DNA of 64,000 nucleotides from assembly GCF_002027705.1 (NCBI RefSeq), contig NZ_MBTG01000011.1, forward strand, positions 62,001 through 126,000. The letters are read 5' to 3'. Positions 33,093 to 42,693 of the stretch are shown here, in pieces. The stretch comes from Paenibacillus ferrarius. Lineage in GTDB: Bacteria > Bacillota > Bacilli > Paenibacillales > NBRC-103111. Under the pieces are notes generated by a model. The model was not told the origin of the DNA, did no database searches, and saw only the letters and a list, made by a program, of their open reading frames with translations. The first letter of the stretch is position 1; every line of letters begins with the position of its first letter. The translations under genes and the position numbers were made by a program.

Positions 33093-34025
33093 CTACTTAA
33101 AAATACGATCAATTTCGTTGATTTCTTCTTCTGTCAGGTGGACGTCCAATGTTTTTAAATTATCCAGCACTTGCCCTGCTGCTTTTGCTCCGGGAATGAC
33201 AACATCCATTGAATCATGTGCTAAATACCAAGCGAGGACTACATGAGCAGCTTCGGCATTTTTTTCATTTGCAATTTTACGGAGCTGCTCTACCTTTTCT
33301 AGATTTTTTGTAAATTTATCGACCTGGAAGTGAGGCATATCTTTGCGTAGATCATTGAATGTCATGTCCTTATTGTATTTACCGGCCAGCAAGCCTGATG
33401 CTAGTGGAAAGTATGGAATAAACGAGATATTATTCTCTGTCGTATATGGAAAGAAATCTTGTTCCGCTTCACGCTGCAGCAAATTGTAGTTTCCCTGTAA
33501 GACATCGATATAACCATCCTTATTTGCTTCTTTCAATTGTTCAAGTGAGAAGTTGGAAACGCCAATTGCTCTAATTTTGCCTTCGTCCTTTAGCTGTTTT
33601 AAGACTCCAACCGCTTCATCTTTTGGTGTATCCTGATCTGGAACATGAATATAAAATAAATCTATGTAATCTGTTTGAAGTCTTTTCAAACTATCTTCAA
33701 CAGCTTGTTTTAAAAAAGCAGGCGAATTGTCCATGGCAATATCATTGCCGACAAGTGTAAGGCCGCCTTTTGTTGCAAGGATGAATTCATGACGCTTTCC
33801 TGTTTCTTTTATCACTTCACCTACTAGCTCCTCTGAACGTCCTGTTCCATAAAAAAATGCTGTATCTAAAAAATTCACTCCATGGTTGAGCGCAGCCCGG
33901 ACTAAATCTTTTCCTACTTCTTCATTTAAATTAGGAAAAATATTGTGCCCACCTACAGCGCTTGTTCCAAGTCCGATTGGATTGACAACTAAGTCTGTTT
34001 TGCCAATTCGTATTTGTTTCGTCAT
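33093..34025 (-). CDS. Aldo/keto reductase
   Basis: A 310-residue NADPH-dependent reductase of the IolS/YqkF-like AKR group. The catalytic tetrad is visible: Asp and Tyr in [11 protein letters not shown], Lys in ILATKGG, and His in LFYIHVPD. The cofactor loop [10 protein letters not shown] follows. It reduces aldehydes or ketones; the physiological substrate is unknown. The start is ATG 34025 behind GAGAGGAAG; a TTG nine bases upstream is less likely. It is transcribed away from the ROK regulator gene. Confidence 0.92.
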   Translation of the reverse strand: MTKQIRIGKTDLVVNPIGLGTSAVGGHNIFPNLNEEVGKDLVRAALNHGVNFLDTAFFYGTGRSEELVGEVIKETGKRHEFILATKGGLTLVGNDIAMDNSPAFLKQAVEDSLKRLQTDYIDLFYIHVPDQDTPKDEAVGVLKQLKDEGKIRAIGVSNFSLEQLKEANKDGYIDVLQGNYNLLQREAEQDFFPYTTENNISFIPYFPLASGLLAGKYNKDMTFNDLRKDMPHFQVDKFTKNLEKVEQLRKIANEKNAEAAHVVLAWYLAHDSMDVVIPGAKAAGQVLDNLKTLDVHLTEEEINEIDRIFK

Positions 34026-34262
34026 TCTCTTCAACTTCCTCTCATTTTTAAGCTTATCGTACGTTTTCTGCGTTTTGTGTGCGCTACCCTAGGCGGAAAT
34101 AGCGGATTTGACCTAGGTTTTTACCAGTATCCACATCATAATGCATTACGTTACGTAAGGTTCAAGAGTATAATGAAAATTTTTGAAGTATGTTCTGTTT
34201 TTCAATGGAGATTTATTAATTTATTGCCCTTACATGCAACTTCTGCTAAGATGACCTAAAGA

Positions 34263-34284
34263 CTTATTAAATCATTTTAATAAG
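34263..34284. promoter_or_regulatory. Inverted repeat before the ROK regulator gene
   Basis: CTTATTAA (34263-34270), six-base spacer, TTAATAAG (34277-34284), a perfect 8+8 inverted repeat 33 bases before the start codon. It is a natural candidate for autoregulation. Confidence 0.5.
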
Positions 34285-34316
34285 TGATATCGTTTTATTG
34301 AAAGGCAGTGATCTGC

Positions 34317-35339
34317 ATGACGAATCCATTTAATACGCTGAAAAAGATAAGGGAACCATTAATCTATCGCATCCGTGCAGGACTAATCATGATGGGAAGC
34401 GCAACGAAAGCAGAACTCAGTCAACGATTGGGGATAAGCTTTCCGACGATCAGCAAGTTTATGGCCCAAATGGAGATGGAGGGAGAAATCAGATATACAG
34501 GCAATGATGATTCTAGTGGAGGAAGGAGGGCAAAGCGGTATACCTATGATCCGGAATACATGTTGGGACTAGCCATTTTTCTTGAGAAGAACGAGACAAA
34601 TTATTCGATATTTAACTGTATCGGGGAGGTCAAAGAGCAGGAGACGAAGCCGAGCGTATTACAAGATGTGCGTCTGCTGGAAGATCTTATTGAAACACTG
34701 ATCGAGAAATATCCGAGACTACGTTCCATCGCTATCGGAGTGCCTGGTGCTGTTAGTAATGGGAAAGTCATTTTTATTCCGCCATATCAACAATTCTATA
34801 ACTATGATGTAAAAATGGAATTCGAATCCCGATTCCAAATACCGGTCGTGGTCGAAAATGATATGAATGCATCCGTGCTTGGATATGCGTCGAACTTCGA
34901 GATTGAGAATGAATCGTTGGTTTATCTGTATTTTGGTCAGAACGGGCCGGGCTCCGGTATTATGATCAATGGCGATGTCTTACGAGGTAATACGTTTTTC
35001 TCCGGTGAGATTGCTTTCGTACCTCAGTACGATAATCAATCTTTCATGCAAGCGCTGCAGATGGAAGAGAGCAATCGCCGGATAATATTAGCTGAAGACA
35101 ATCAGATTGATGCCGTCGCCCGTTTAATCGCCACATTCGCCGCCATCCTTAACCCTCGGGCAGTCGTTTTTTGTGATGATGAGGTAGACGAAGCGCTTCT
35201 GGCTAAAATCGCAGATAGAAGCTCGGCCTATATCCCACAAGAACATTTGCCAATCCTTCTGATGAGCAATTGGAGACAGGATTACTTAATCGGATTGCAG
35301 CATTTAGCACTTAATCTGATGATTACGGATTGTAGCTAG
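34317..35339 (+). CDS. ROK-family transcriptional regulator (NagC/XylR-like)
   Basis: A 340-residue protein with an N-terminal winged helix (KAELSQRLGISFPTISKFMAQM, about 30-60) and a ROK/ASKHA-type body (IGVPGAVSNGKVIFIPPY; VVENDMNASVLGY; GQNGPGSGIMINGDVLRG). The Cys-rich zinc motif of classical ROK kinases is absent, so it should bind a sugar without phosphorylating it. The ATG at 34317 is preferred over a GTG at 34308. The MFS transporter downstream (95 bases) is the obvious target. Confidence 0.85.
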   Translation: MTNPFNTLKKIREPLIYRIRAGLIMMGSATKAELSQRLGISFPTISKFMAQMEMEGEIRYTGNDDSSGGRRAKRYTYDPEYMLGLAIFLEKNETNYSIFNCIGEVKEQETKPSVLQDVRLLEDLIETLIEKYPRLRSIAIGVPGAVSNGKVIFIPPYQQFYNYDVKMEFESRFQIPVVVENDMNASVLGYASNFEIENESLVYLYFGQNGPGSGIMINGDVLRGNTFFSGEIAFVPQYDNQSFMQALQMEESNRRIILAEDNQIDAVARLIATFAAILNPRAVVFCDDEVDEALLAKIADRSSAYIPQEHLPILLMSNWRQDYLIGLQHLALNLMITDCS

Positions 35340-35434
35340 TGACTGGGAGTAGCATTATTTTTACGGACTTCATCAGTTGACGGTAAGGTGTATGTTGGCA
35401 GCAGATTGAAAATTAATTAGTTTAGGGGAAAAAC

Positions 35435-36676
35435 ATGGATCATTCATTAAACACTCGTCAAATTCATATATGGCGTATTGCCGTTTATTTTATTTTTGCA
35501 CTTCCCGGTTTTACTATAGCATCGTGGGTATCACGTACGCCAACGATTAGGGATGCTCTGGGGGCTACAACGGCACAGATGGGGTGGATTATTTTCGGGC
35601 TGGCTGCAGGCTCCATAATCGGTCTGTTGTGTGCCAGCCATCTTATTGCGCATAAGGGCGGGCGCTATGTCATAGTAACAGGTCTTCTCGTCAGTTCGAT
35701 TGGACTTGTAATTGTTGGCGTTGGCGGCTCTTGGCTGACAAGCGGCATTGCGGTGTTTTTGGGATTGGCTGTCTTCGGCTTCGGAAACGGAATATGCGAT
35801 GTGGCGATGAATGTGGAAGGAACAGCAGTTGAGAGAGCTGCACAAAAGTCGCTCCTAACTGGTTTTCATGCCGCGTTCAGCGTGGGCACACTGCTTGGCT
35901 CAATGGCTGGATCGGCCGCGATTAAGGTCGGTATATCGGTCCCTGTCCACATGGCGTTAGCCGTTGCGATTACCGTGCTGTCTGTGATTTATTTATACAA
36001 GCTCGTACCTGAGGGGACTGGGAAGGAAAACAGCAGAGATTCAATTGATCCGCCAATGAGTGCTAGGGAACGCGTTGCCGTATGGAAAGAGCGTAGAACG
36101 GTTCTGATCGGCATCGTTGTGCTTGGAATGGCTTTTGCGGAAGGCTCCGCTAATGACTGGCTACCGCTTATTATGGTGGACGGCTATAAGGTTACCCCAG
36201 CAATAGGTTCATTCACTTTTGGCTTATTTGTGGCTGCAATGACTATAGGCCGTGCAGCAGGCGGCATGCTGCTCGATCGCTTCGGCAGAGTTATCGTTCT
36301 GCGGGCATCCGCGCTTTCTGCAATTGCAGGACTGCTTATCGTAATACTAGGGCAGAGTTACACATTCGCAGCTGTCGGGATTGTGTTGTGGGGACTTGGT
36401 GCGGCATTTGGCTTTCCGGTGGGGTTGTCTGCTGCGGGAGACGATCCACGCGGAGTAGCGGCAAGGGTAGGCGCAGTATCAACGGCCGGTTACCTCGCAT
36501 TTCTCGTCGGTCCGCCTTTTTTGGGGATTCTCGGCGAATCGTTTGGTCTGCTTCGCGCCCTGATTGTCGTGCTTATTGCGGTAAGCGTTGCCGGCTTGCT
36601 GTCTCAAGCGGCGAAACCCATCGGAAAGCATACAGCCAAGTCTAGAGAACAGGAAAAGAGATCTGAATCGTTTTGA
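35435..36676 (+). CDS. MFS transporter (YbjJ/fucose-permease-like)
   Basis: A 413-residue major facilitator protein with about 12 hydrophobic helices and a central cytosolic loop (about 195-215). The N-terminal motif RTPTIRDALGATTAQMGWIIFG and the domain-linking GRAAGGMLLDRFGR are typical of the YbjJ/FucP-like group. Substrate unknown, sugar or drug. It follows a ROK regulator, which favours a sugar. The ATG follows GGGG by six bases. Confidence 0.88.
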   Translation: MDHSLNTRQIHIWRIAVYFIFALPGFTIASWVSRTPTIRDALGATTAQMGWIIFGLAAGSIIGLLCASHLIAHKGGRYVIVTGLLVSSIGLVIVGVGGSWLTSGIAVFLGLAVFGFGNGICDVAMNVEGTAVERAAQKSLLTGFHAAFSVGTLLGSMAGSAAIKVGISVPVHMALAVAITVLSVIYLYKLVPEGTGKENSRDSIDPPMSARERVAVWKERRTVLIGIVVLGMAFAEGSANDWLPLIMVDGYKVTPAIGSFTFGLFVAAMTIGRAAGGMLLDRFGRVIVLRASALSAIAGLLIVILGQSYTFAAVGIVLWGLGAAFGFPVGLSAAGDDPRGVAARVGAVSTAGYLAFLVGPPFLGILGESFGLLRALIVVLIAVSVAGLLSQAAKPIGKHTAKSREQEKRSESF

Positions 36677-36832
36677 CAGCTTACGATGAACGGTAGTGCA
36701 AACATGAGCGTGGCGAGGCTGCCGTCAGAACGAATTGGTAATATGCAACGTTCTTTATTAGAATAGATTCTCAAAATTGTTGAGAAATCTGTAATAATGC
36801 ATTAACATACAAGAAGTAGTTTACGAGACACG

Positions 36833-36912
36833 TGGAGTGCTATTCACTCTATGTTTGGAATGGAAGTAAAGGGAAGTAACGGTGGAAGCCCTTCTCATGA
36901 AGGGCTTTTGTT
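36833..36912 (+). terminator. Double hairpin leader with terminator before the DUF4317 gene
   Basis: GGAGTG/CACTCT forms a small hairpin at about 36834-36850. It is followed at 36887-36906 by AGCCCTT/AAGGGCT and TTTTGTTTT. The DUF4317 gene starts 45 bases later. This is either the terminator of a short RNA starting near 36780, or an attenuator. Otherwise 36677-36832 shows nothing. Confidence 0.65.
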
Positions 36913-36956
36913 TTGATGTGAACATTTTACTGCATAGGAGCGTCTGAAGGACCATG

Positions 36957-38117
36957 ATGAAGAAAGAACTCGCACATATTCGCAAGCAGTTTAAGTTGGA
37001 TCATCACATGCTTGAAGTTTTCAATATTCTTAACGTGTATATCATGAAGGAAAGCAACGAGATCTATCATTGCGAGCGTCAGTCGTTCTCTCTAGTGGAC
37101 AGGGAGAAGCAGGAACTCTATATGGCCAATTTCAAAAAACTGCTGACCGGTGAATTGGATCAGAAGATGTTCGAGTTAAAGTTCCAAGAGGATGCGGAGA
37201 CGCCTTCACAGGTGCTTCTCCATCAAGGTCTAGTAACCGGCAATCCTGAAGAATGGCAAGATCTGATGCTCCTGTTGGTGGATAAAATGTTGGCGGATAC
37301 CAAATATGAACGGGATACGGTCATTACTTTCGTCCACGGGCAATATTTTAAGCCAACCAAGCTCAGGAATGAAGAAGCTGAGGTGAGCGAAAAGGACGAG
37401 ATGTTCGCGAATCCGTTCATTCTGTGCAGTGTGAATTCCACGGAGCAACAGCGGAAAACCCTCATGTTTGATTACGTCGAGCGGGAATTCAAGTATAATG
37501 TCTTCGTAGATCCGATCATTAAATTGAACTCGCCGGAGCAAGGTTTTTTCTACCCAAGTGTGACGGACAACTATTCCGACATGAATCGCGTTCTGTATTG
37601 CACGGGTAAAGCGAATGAACCGAATTGGCATTTCATCGAGCAAGTTTTGAATGCCGAGAAGACCGTGACGGCGCAAGAAGAGAGAGTCATTTTTGAGGAA
37701 ATCGTGAAAGAAGTGGCAGGAGATCAGCTTGACGCTTCAACGATCGCTCACGTGTACGAGGAAATTCATCGTGTCATTGAGACTAACGAGGAAGAGGAAC
37801 CTCCGAAGTTGGACTATAAAGATGTGGAACGCATGCTAAGCGTGAGCGGCGTGGAGAACGTGACGCTGGAAAAGGTAGAACGCGCGTTTCAAACGGTCGT
37901 CGACAACAAAAATTATGAACTCAAAGCAAGCAGCGTCCTTCCGAAGTTCACTTCCAAATCGATTAAGATTGATACGAAGGTCGCCACGATTTCAGTCAGT
38001 CCGCAAGATTTAAAGTACGTGAAACAGGTGAATTATCAAGGAAAACGATGTATCTTGATCGAGGTCGACGAAGACGCCGTGATCGAAGGATTTACCCTCA
38101 GTACGGAGACGTTGTAG
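36957..38117 (+). CDS. DUF4317 family protein
   Basis: A 386-residue soluble protein of the DUF4317 family, recognised by KKELAHIRKQFKLDHHMLEV at the start and the general length. It is rich in Glu/Lys helices; residues 235-300 look like an alpha-helical bundle, and the C-terminus (KVATISVSPQDLKYVKQVNY) is beta-rich. No catalytic motif, signal or membrane segment is seen. Function unknown. Of two consecutive ATGs the second, five bases after GAAGGA, is preferred. It stands alone, with hairpins before and the terminator repeat after. Confidence 0.82.
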   Translation: MKKELAHIRKQFKLDHHMLEVFNILNVYIMKESNEIYHCERQSFSLVDREKQELYMANFKKLLTGELDQKMFELKFQEDAETPSQVLLHQGLVTGNPEEWQDLMLLLVDKMLADTKYERDTVITFVHGQYFKPTKLRNEEAEVSEKDEMFANPFILCSVNSTEQQRKTLMFDYVEREFKYNVFVDPIIKLNSPEQGFFYPSVTDNYSDMNRVLYCTGKANEPNWHFIEQVLNAEKTVTAQEERVIFEEIVKEVAGDQLDASTIAHVYEEIHRVIETNEEEEPPKLDYKDVERMLSVSGVENVTLEKVERAFQTVVDNKNYELKASSVLPKFTSKSIKIDTKVATISVSPQDLKYVKQVNYQGKRCILIEVDEDAVIEGFTLSTETL

Positions 38118-38143
38118 TGTAGGGAAAGGTTAAAATATTTGAT

Positions 38144-38209
38144 CTAACGAATTCTGAAACAACAAAAACGGAGCGCCGCGGGTTTGCGAGCTCCGTTTTC
38201 TAATTAATC
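38144..38209. repeat. Dispersed terminator-like repeat, copy C
   Basis: It begins CTAACGAATTCTGAAACAAC and runs into hairpin CGGAGC...GCTCCG, then GTTTTC and TAATTAATC. It lies between the ends of two convergent genes (DUF4317 and the DJ-1 protein), where it can serve both. Confidence 0.8.
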
Positions 38210-38227
38210 AAAAAAGCTAAGATTTTT

Positions 38228-39616
38228 TTAATTTATTGTATGAGATGCGCTAATATCAGCGGACGATCCTTTTTTCCTAAGGATGAAGCGCCGATCGATG
38301 TAAAAAGCGATGAGCAAGGATAGGACACCGAGCAAAACTGGTACGCCAAACGCTTCAAAAGAAAAAGAGCTCCCCTCCAGCTTCAGGTGGTCAGTGGCGC
38401 GATATTCGAGCCGCTTCGCGGCAAATTTCGCCGTCTGGATGTCCTCCTGCCCTGCCAAATCCTCGAATGCGGGATCCATTGCAAAGCGATCAGCTGCGTC
38501 GCGGTGCAGGAACAGCAGTTTCGCGCTGTTGCCGCTGCTTTTCCATTGGTTGATGTCTTTGGCTGCTGCAGACTCGGCATCGGCACCCACGACAATCATC
38601 TTCGCCAGCTTCGGCACGTTTGTTATCTGATAACGCGCGACTAGGTTCAGGCCGTGCTTCGTTAAGATCGGTTCGTTCGCGCTGGAGACGGTCAACGTCG
38701 TCGTCGTACCGGAAGCGGCGTAAGTATCGAATGCTGCGGACAAAGCCAGTTCATCGGCGCCGTTATATAGCAGCACGCCCGCCTTTACTTTGTTCCATTG
38801 ATAAGCGTTGTTCAGTATGTACGTTATATCGCTTAACCCAGCAACGAACGGTTTCATCTGGGGGGTTGTCACGTAATCGTATGAGGGATAGTTCATCTCT
38901 TTCGCCACTTTCTTCGCCGCGGCCTCGCCTAACTGCTGGGAGATGACGTATAGCGCAGCGTCGATCCCGGATGTGAGACCGGCAGAAGATACGATCTTGC
39001 CTTGCGGAACGTAGCGCTGATCTTTCACCCACTGGATTTCTGGATATTTTTTAATGAGCCGGTTGATGTCTCCCCAGTGCGTCGCGGCCGATTTCCCATC
39101 CAACAAGCCGCTATCCGCCAAGTTTTCAGCCCCGTTGCAAATGGAGATCAATGTCGTCTCGGTGCCAGAGTGCTTCTGAATCCATTCACGGACTGGCGCA
39201 TATTTTTTCTCGTCCAAAATCGGCATAAATGGAATGACGATAATGTCTGGGCTTTTGCCGAGCATTGCATCCATTTCGCCAAATGAGTAATGCGGGACAA
39301 CATCAAGTCCGCCGGTTAGTGATTTAATTTGGCGATCAGGGGCAACACCGTATACATTGTAAGCTTCAGTCATCGCAAACATCTCGTAAGGGACGAGAAA
39401 ATCGAATACTTCCGTCACTTCGTTCGCTAGCAGCACAGCCACTGTCGGTTTGTTTACGTCATAGTTCGGTACCTGCACATCTGTCAATACAGGGGGTGCT
39501 TTATCGTAAATGGACATTCCGGCATTCATTGTACTGACGAAACCCACCGCGCCTGTCCCCCCTACGACGACGACAAAAACGATGAGATAGATCATGATGC
39601 GTAATACAGTTTTCAC
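38228..39616 (-). CDS. Membrane-anchored double DJ-1/PfpI-domain protein
   Basis: A 462-residue protein with an N-terminal membrane helix (about 5-30), two DJ-1/PfpI-like domains in tandem (about 55-235 and 270-410) and a C-terminal helix (about 425-445) with a short basic tail. Domain 1 keeps the nucleophile-elbow Cys (ISICNGAENLADSGLLDGK, with THW behind it). Domain 2 lacks an equivalent Cys and looks degenerate. The bulk should lie outside the cell. Related AraC-type GATase1 domains sense small ligands; the activity here is unknown. The start is GTG behind GGAAGGAG. It is convergent with the DUF4317 gene. Confidence 0.82.
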   Translation of the reverse strand: MKTVLRIMIYLIVFVVVVGGTGAVGFVSTMNAGMSIYDKAPPVLTDVQVPNYDVNKPTVAVLLANEVTEVFDFLVPYEMFAMTEAYNVYGVAPDRQIKSLTGGLDVVPHYSFGEMDAMLGKSPDIIVIPFMPILDEKKYAPVREWIQKHSGTETTLISICNGAENLADSGLLDGKSAATHWGDINRLIKKYPEIQWVKDQRYVPQGKIVSSAGLTSGIDAALYVISQQLGEAAAKKVAKEMNYPSYDYVTTPQMKPFVAGLSDITYILNNAYQWNKVKAGVLLYNGADELALSAAFDTYAASGTTTTLTVSSANEPILTKHGLNLVARYQITNVPKLAKMIVVGADAESAAAKDINQWKSSGNSAKLLFLHRDAADRFAMDPAFEDLAGQEDIQTAKFAAKRLEYRATDHLKLEGSSFSFEAFGVPVLLGVLSLLIAFYIDRRFILRKKGSSADISASHTIN

Positions 39617-39791
39617 TTGCTTTGCTCCTTCCAACTAGATTGCCTACCCCTAAAATTTAACACAACAAAATGGACATATCCTCTGTCTGTGGTTCGGTAG
39701 AGGGGCTCGCCTAACGTAGGAGCGGTCACTGGACCTTAGTCTATATTCTTTTTTTAGCATGACTCGATAGGGCTATTAATTTTAACAAAAC

Positions 39792-39824
39792 GGTGAAAAA
39801 CGAGCTGCTTGGTTGCAGCTGAAA
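39792..39824 (-). terminator. Terminator of the YtrA-type ABC operon
   Basis: On the minus strand AGCTGC, loop, GCAGCT, then CGTTTTTC. It lies about 70 bases after the permease stop. The rest of 39617-39893 holds nothing else I can support. Confidence 0.7.
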
Positions 39825-39893
39825 ATCATACTGGTATCAGTGGCAGTTTGCTATCATTCGCATTTATCGGTAGAAAAAAATAATGAAGTACAT

Positions 39894-40571
39894 TTAGTGT
39901 GTTCTTCCCCTGGTAAAAAACCAACCGCCTGCCATGAAAATAAAGAGAAGTACAAGATTAAATCCGACGCCGGCGAGCAGCGAGCCATTGAATAATAAGG
40001 CTTCGAAAAAAGAAACAACATGAACACACAGCGAAGGAATCGCCGTTCCGGTCGGGATCGCCACAACGAACAGCGCCCACAATAACCAACCGATAAGGTG
40101 GTTGTAGCCGGAGATCAGCATGCTTAGGAGCGCCATCGCCATCAAATAAAAAACAGTTTGGTAGAGAAAAGAACCTGCCATGCCAAATTCATGCCAATGA
40201 AACGCTTCAATAAGATTAACGGTGTTCTTGTGGAGCACATTCACTTCAAGCATAGGCCATAATGTATTGAATATAGCGAGGGATGCTGCCCATACGACAT
40301 GAACGAATTGAAGCCCCCAATAATATTGTGCTCGGCTTGCGCCTAAATGTACGATGCGTTTGTAATAGCTAAGAGGAAGTATGATTGCGATAAGGAGCAA
40401 AATGAGCAGCAGCAGGTTGCCATCCGAAAGTACTGTGTTTTGGCTGCCGTCTGCAAAGAGACCAACAATGAATTCCGCCAACCTGCCAAGGAGGATGAAA
40501 ATAATGACCATCCAGATGTAAATCCTCAATTGCAAATAGGTCGCCTTTAAGTGAACGGCCAATGTACCCAA
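39894..40571 (-). CDS. Six-helix membrane protein, probable ABC permease
   Basis: A 225-residue integral membrane protein with about six hydrophobic helices and few charged loops. No family motif is obvious. It starts one base after the ATPase gene stop, so it is the likely membrane partner of that ATPase, as in YtrBC-type transporters with a GntR regulator. Function (efflux or envelope stress) is inferred from that arrangement only. Confidence 0.75.
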   Translation of the reverse strand: MGTLAVHLKATYLQLRIYIWMVIIFILLGRLAEFIVGLFADGSQNTVLSDGNLLLLILLLIAIILPLSYYKRIVHLGASRAQYYWGLQFVHVVWAASLAIFNTLWPMLEVNVLHKNTVNLIEAFHWHEFGMAGSFLYQTVFYLMAMALLSMLISGYNHLIGWLLWALFVVAIPTGTAIPSLCVHVVSFFEALLFNGSLLAGVGFNLVLLFIFMAGGWFFTRGRTH

Positions 40572-40572
40572 T

Positions 40573-41442
40573 TTAGTGACCTCCTTCGATCAAATAGGAG
40601 AAAAACTTTTGAAGCGTCAAATTTTCAATCGTAATGTCTAGTTGGCGTGCTTGCATCCTGTCTCCATCGTTCAACTTTTGGAAAATGGCGGCAAGCTTCC
40701 CGTGGCCGTAGGATTCCGTATGTAATACTCGCTTCCCCTCCGTAAACGCAGCTACGGCATCCGAATGTCCACGAATCAAATGAGCTGCCATGCGTATCTG
40801 ATTCATCTCGTCATGAAGCAGGAGGGAGCCCTCATCAATAATATAAACTTGCTCCACGACCGGGGCGATTTCGTCAATCAAATGCGTAGAAAGTAAAATT
40901 GTACGGGGGTGATTGGCGTAATCCTCCAACAGCTCCTTGTAAAATCTTTCCCGCATCAAGACATCTAGTCCAAGCACCGGCTCATCGAATAATGTCAACG
41001 CCGCCCGGCTGGCCAGACCGATCAAGTTTCCTACGAGCGATTCCGTGCCTCTTGAGAGCTGTTTGATTTTTTGGTTTGGATCGAGCCGAAACGTCTGAAG
41101 CAGCTTATGAGCAAACGTCCAGTCCCAATTGGGATGAAAATTCGCTGCGAACTGCAAAACCTCAATCAATCGTGCTCCTCCGAATAGTTTGTTTTTCTCC
41201 CCTACGAAACAGAAATCTTCCGGAAGTGCTCCTTTGCCCAGTTTTTTTCCTCTCACCTCAACGGTACCATCGTCCGCAAAGATGCCGCCTGCGATGATGT
41301 TGAGCAAGGTTGTTTTGCCAGCGCCGTTTCGCCCAAGCAAGCCATAAATAACGTTTTCCTCCAGCTGTATATCCAGATCCCGTAATGCGTAGGTTCGTCC
41401 GTATTTTTTGTTTAATTTGTCGCAACTCAGTACGATGCTCAT
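40573..41442 (-). CDS. ABC transporter ATPase (YtrB-like)
   Basis: The 289 residues have Walker A GLLGRNGAGKTTLLN (about 34-48), a degenerate signature LSRGTESLVG in place of LSGGQ, Walker B ALTLFDEPVLGLD and a C-terminal extension of about 70 residues. The weak signature and length are normal for YtrB/BcrA-type ATPases that work with GntR regulators. It lies between the regulator (7 bases upstream) and the membrane protein (1 base downstream). Confidence 0.92.
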   Translation of the reverse strand: MSIVLSCDKLNKKYGRTYALRDLDIQLEENVIYGLLGRNGAGKTTLLNIIAGGIFADDGTVEVRGKKLGKGALPEDFCFVGEKNKLFGGARLIEVLQFAANFHPNWDWTFAHKLLQTFRLDPNQKIKQLSRGTESLVGNLIGLASRAALTLFDEPVLGLDVLMRERFYKELLEDYANHPRTILLSTHLIDEIAPVVEQVYIIDEGSLLLHDEMNQIRMAAHLIRGHSDAVAAFTEGKRVLHTESYGHGKLAAIFQKLNDGDRMQARQLDITIENLTLQKFFSYLIEGGH

Positions 41443-41449
41443 AATAAAT

Positions 41450-41818
41450 TCATTCCCTCCTTAATTGTTTAATCATGTTAATGATATCTTCGGTTGTCAG
41501 ATCGAGTTTGTCGGCTTCATCAAGTAGATGGGACAGCAGTTCCTTGTAGAAACGATCTCTTCGCTGATTCTTAATCTTCTGCTTGGCATCCGTCGAGACA
41601 TACATGCCAAGCCCTCTTTTTTTATACAAAATACCTTCGTTTACGAGCAGACTAATCCCCTTCACTACGGTCGCAGGATTGATTTGGAACAGTTGAGAAA
41701 ACTGAGCCACGGATAGAATCTGTTCGTCTTCCCGGTAAGTTCCATTCAGGATATCGTCTTCAATGATATTAGCTACTTGTTGAAAAATTGGCTGCTTTTC
41801 GTCGAACGTGACGTTCAT
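41450..41818 (-). CDS. GntR-family regulator, YtrA subfamily
   Basis: A 122-residue repressor with an N-terminal winged helix (PIFQQVANIIEDDILNGTY; FSQLFQINPATVVKGISLLVNEGI) and a short C-terminal helix pair, as in YtrA proteins. It heads the operon it probably represses. The start at 41818 has GGTGA at the right distance; an upstream ATG pair at 41839/41836 has no ribosome site. Confidence 0.88.
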   Translation of the reverse strand: MNVTFDEKQPIFQQVANIIEDDILNGTYREDEQILSVAQFSQLFQINPATVVKGISLLVNEGILYKKRGLGMYVSTDAKQKIKNQRRDRFYKELLSHLLDEADKLDLTTEDIINMIKQLRRE

Positions 41819-41872
41819 TGCCTCACCACTCAGCATCATAGTTTGTTATGTTTTTGACATACATTCCGGTTA

Positions 41873-41901
41873 TTGACAATCATTTGTGTATGAATTACAG
41901 T
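41873..41901 (+). promoter_or_regulatory. Sigma-A-type promoter of the LolD/FtsX operon
   Basis: -35 TTGACA (41873-41878), 17-base spacer, -10 TACAGT (41896-41901). It lies in the divergent region between the YtrA-type gene and the exporter, so both could respond to the same repressor. Confidence 0.6.
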
Positions 41902-41988
41902 GTACTACATGACTAACATACTAACACACGATAACATTTTTGTCCAAAGGAAGCATTGTGAAAAATAGATAACAGGGAGATAGAATCT

Positions 41989-42693
41989 ATGAAATCGTTA
42001 ATCGAATTCGTCAACGTAACGAAAGAATACAAAATAGGCGAAATGCCGATCAAGGCGCTGAACGGCGTTGACTTTTCTATCAACAAGGGCGAATTCGTCG
42101 TAATTCTGGGAGCAAGCGGAGCTGGCAAAAGCACGATTCTGAATATACTTGGCGGCATGGACACGGCTACGTCGGGTAAAGTGACCGTTGACAATCAGGA
42201 TATTACTAGCTTGGGCGAGAAGAAACTAACGGGATATCGCGCCGAGAAGGTAGGCTTTGTTTTTCAATTCTATAACTTAATCCCTAACTTGAACGCTTTG
42301 GAAAACGTTGAATTCGCGACTGAAGTATGTAAAAACCATCTGGATGCCAAAGAAATATTGAATAAAGTCGGGTTAAATAACCGGATGAAAAACTTTCCGT
42401 CCCAGCTCTCCGGAGGAGAACAGCAGCGAGTAGCGATAGCTCGTGCCGTTGCCAAGAACCCTTCACTATTGCTCTGCGATGAGCCCACCGGCGCGTTGGA
42501 TTATGTGACCGGCAAGTCCGTCTTGAAGCTCCTTCAAGATTTGAACAGGGAAACGAGAAAGTGCATTGTGCTGGTCACACATAACTCCGCGATTGCGCCG
42601 ATGGCGGATAAAATCATTCGGGTGAAAAGCGGACAAATCGAAAGCGTAACGGTCAATGAGCATAAGCAAAGCGTTGAAGGGATTGAGTGGTGA
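41989..42693 (+). CDS. ABC transporter ATPase, LolD/MacB/BceA type
   Basis: The 234 residues have Walker [12 protein letters not shown] (41-51), signature [14 protein letters not shown], Walker [13 protein letters not shown] and the H loop VTHN. The wording is that of mechanotransmission ABC systems with FtsX-type permeases. The start ATG follows GGGAGA. Its stop overlaps the permease start by one base (TGATG), so the two form one exporter or lipoprotein/peptide-handling complex. Confidence 0.94.
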   Translation: MKSLIEFVNVTKEYKIGEMPIKALNGVDFSINKGEFVVILGASGAGKSTILNILGGMDTATSGKVTVDNQDITSLGEKKLTGYRAEKVGFVFQFYNLIPNLNALENVEFATEVCKNHLDAKEILNKVGLNNRMKNFPSQLSGGEQQRVAIARAVAKNPSLLLCDEPTGALDYVTGKSVLKLLQDLNRETRKCIVLVTHNSAIAPMADKIIRVKSGQIESVTVNEHKQSVEGIEW

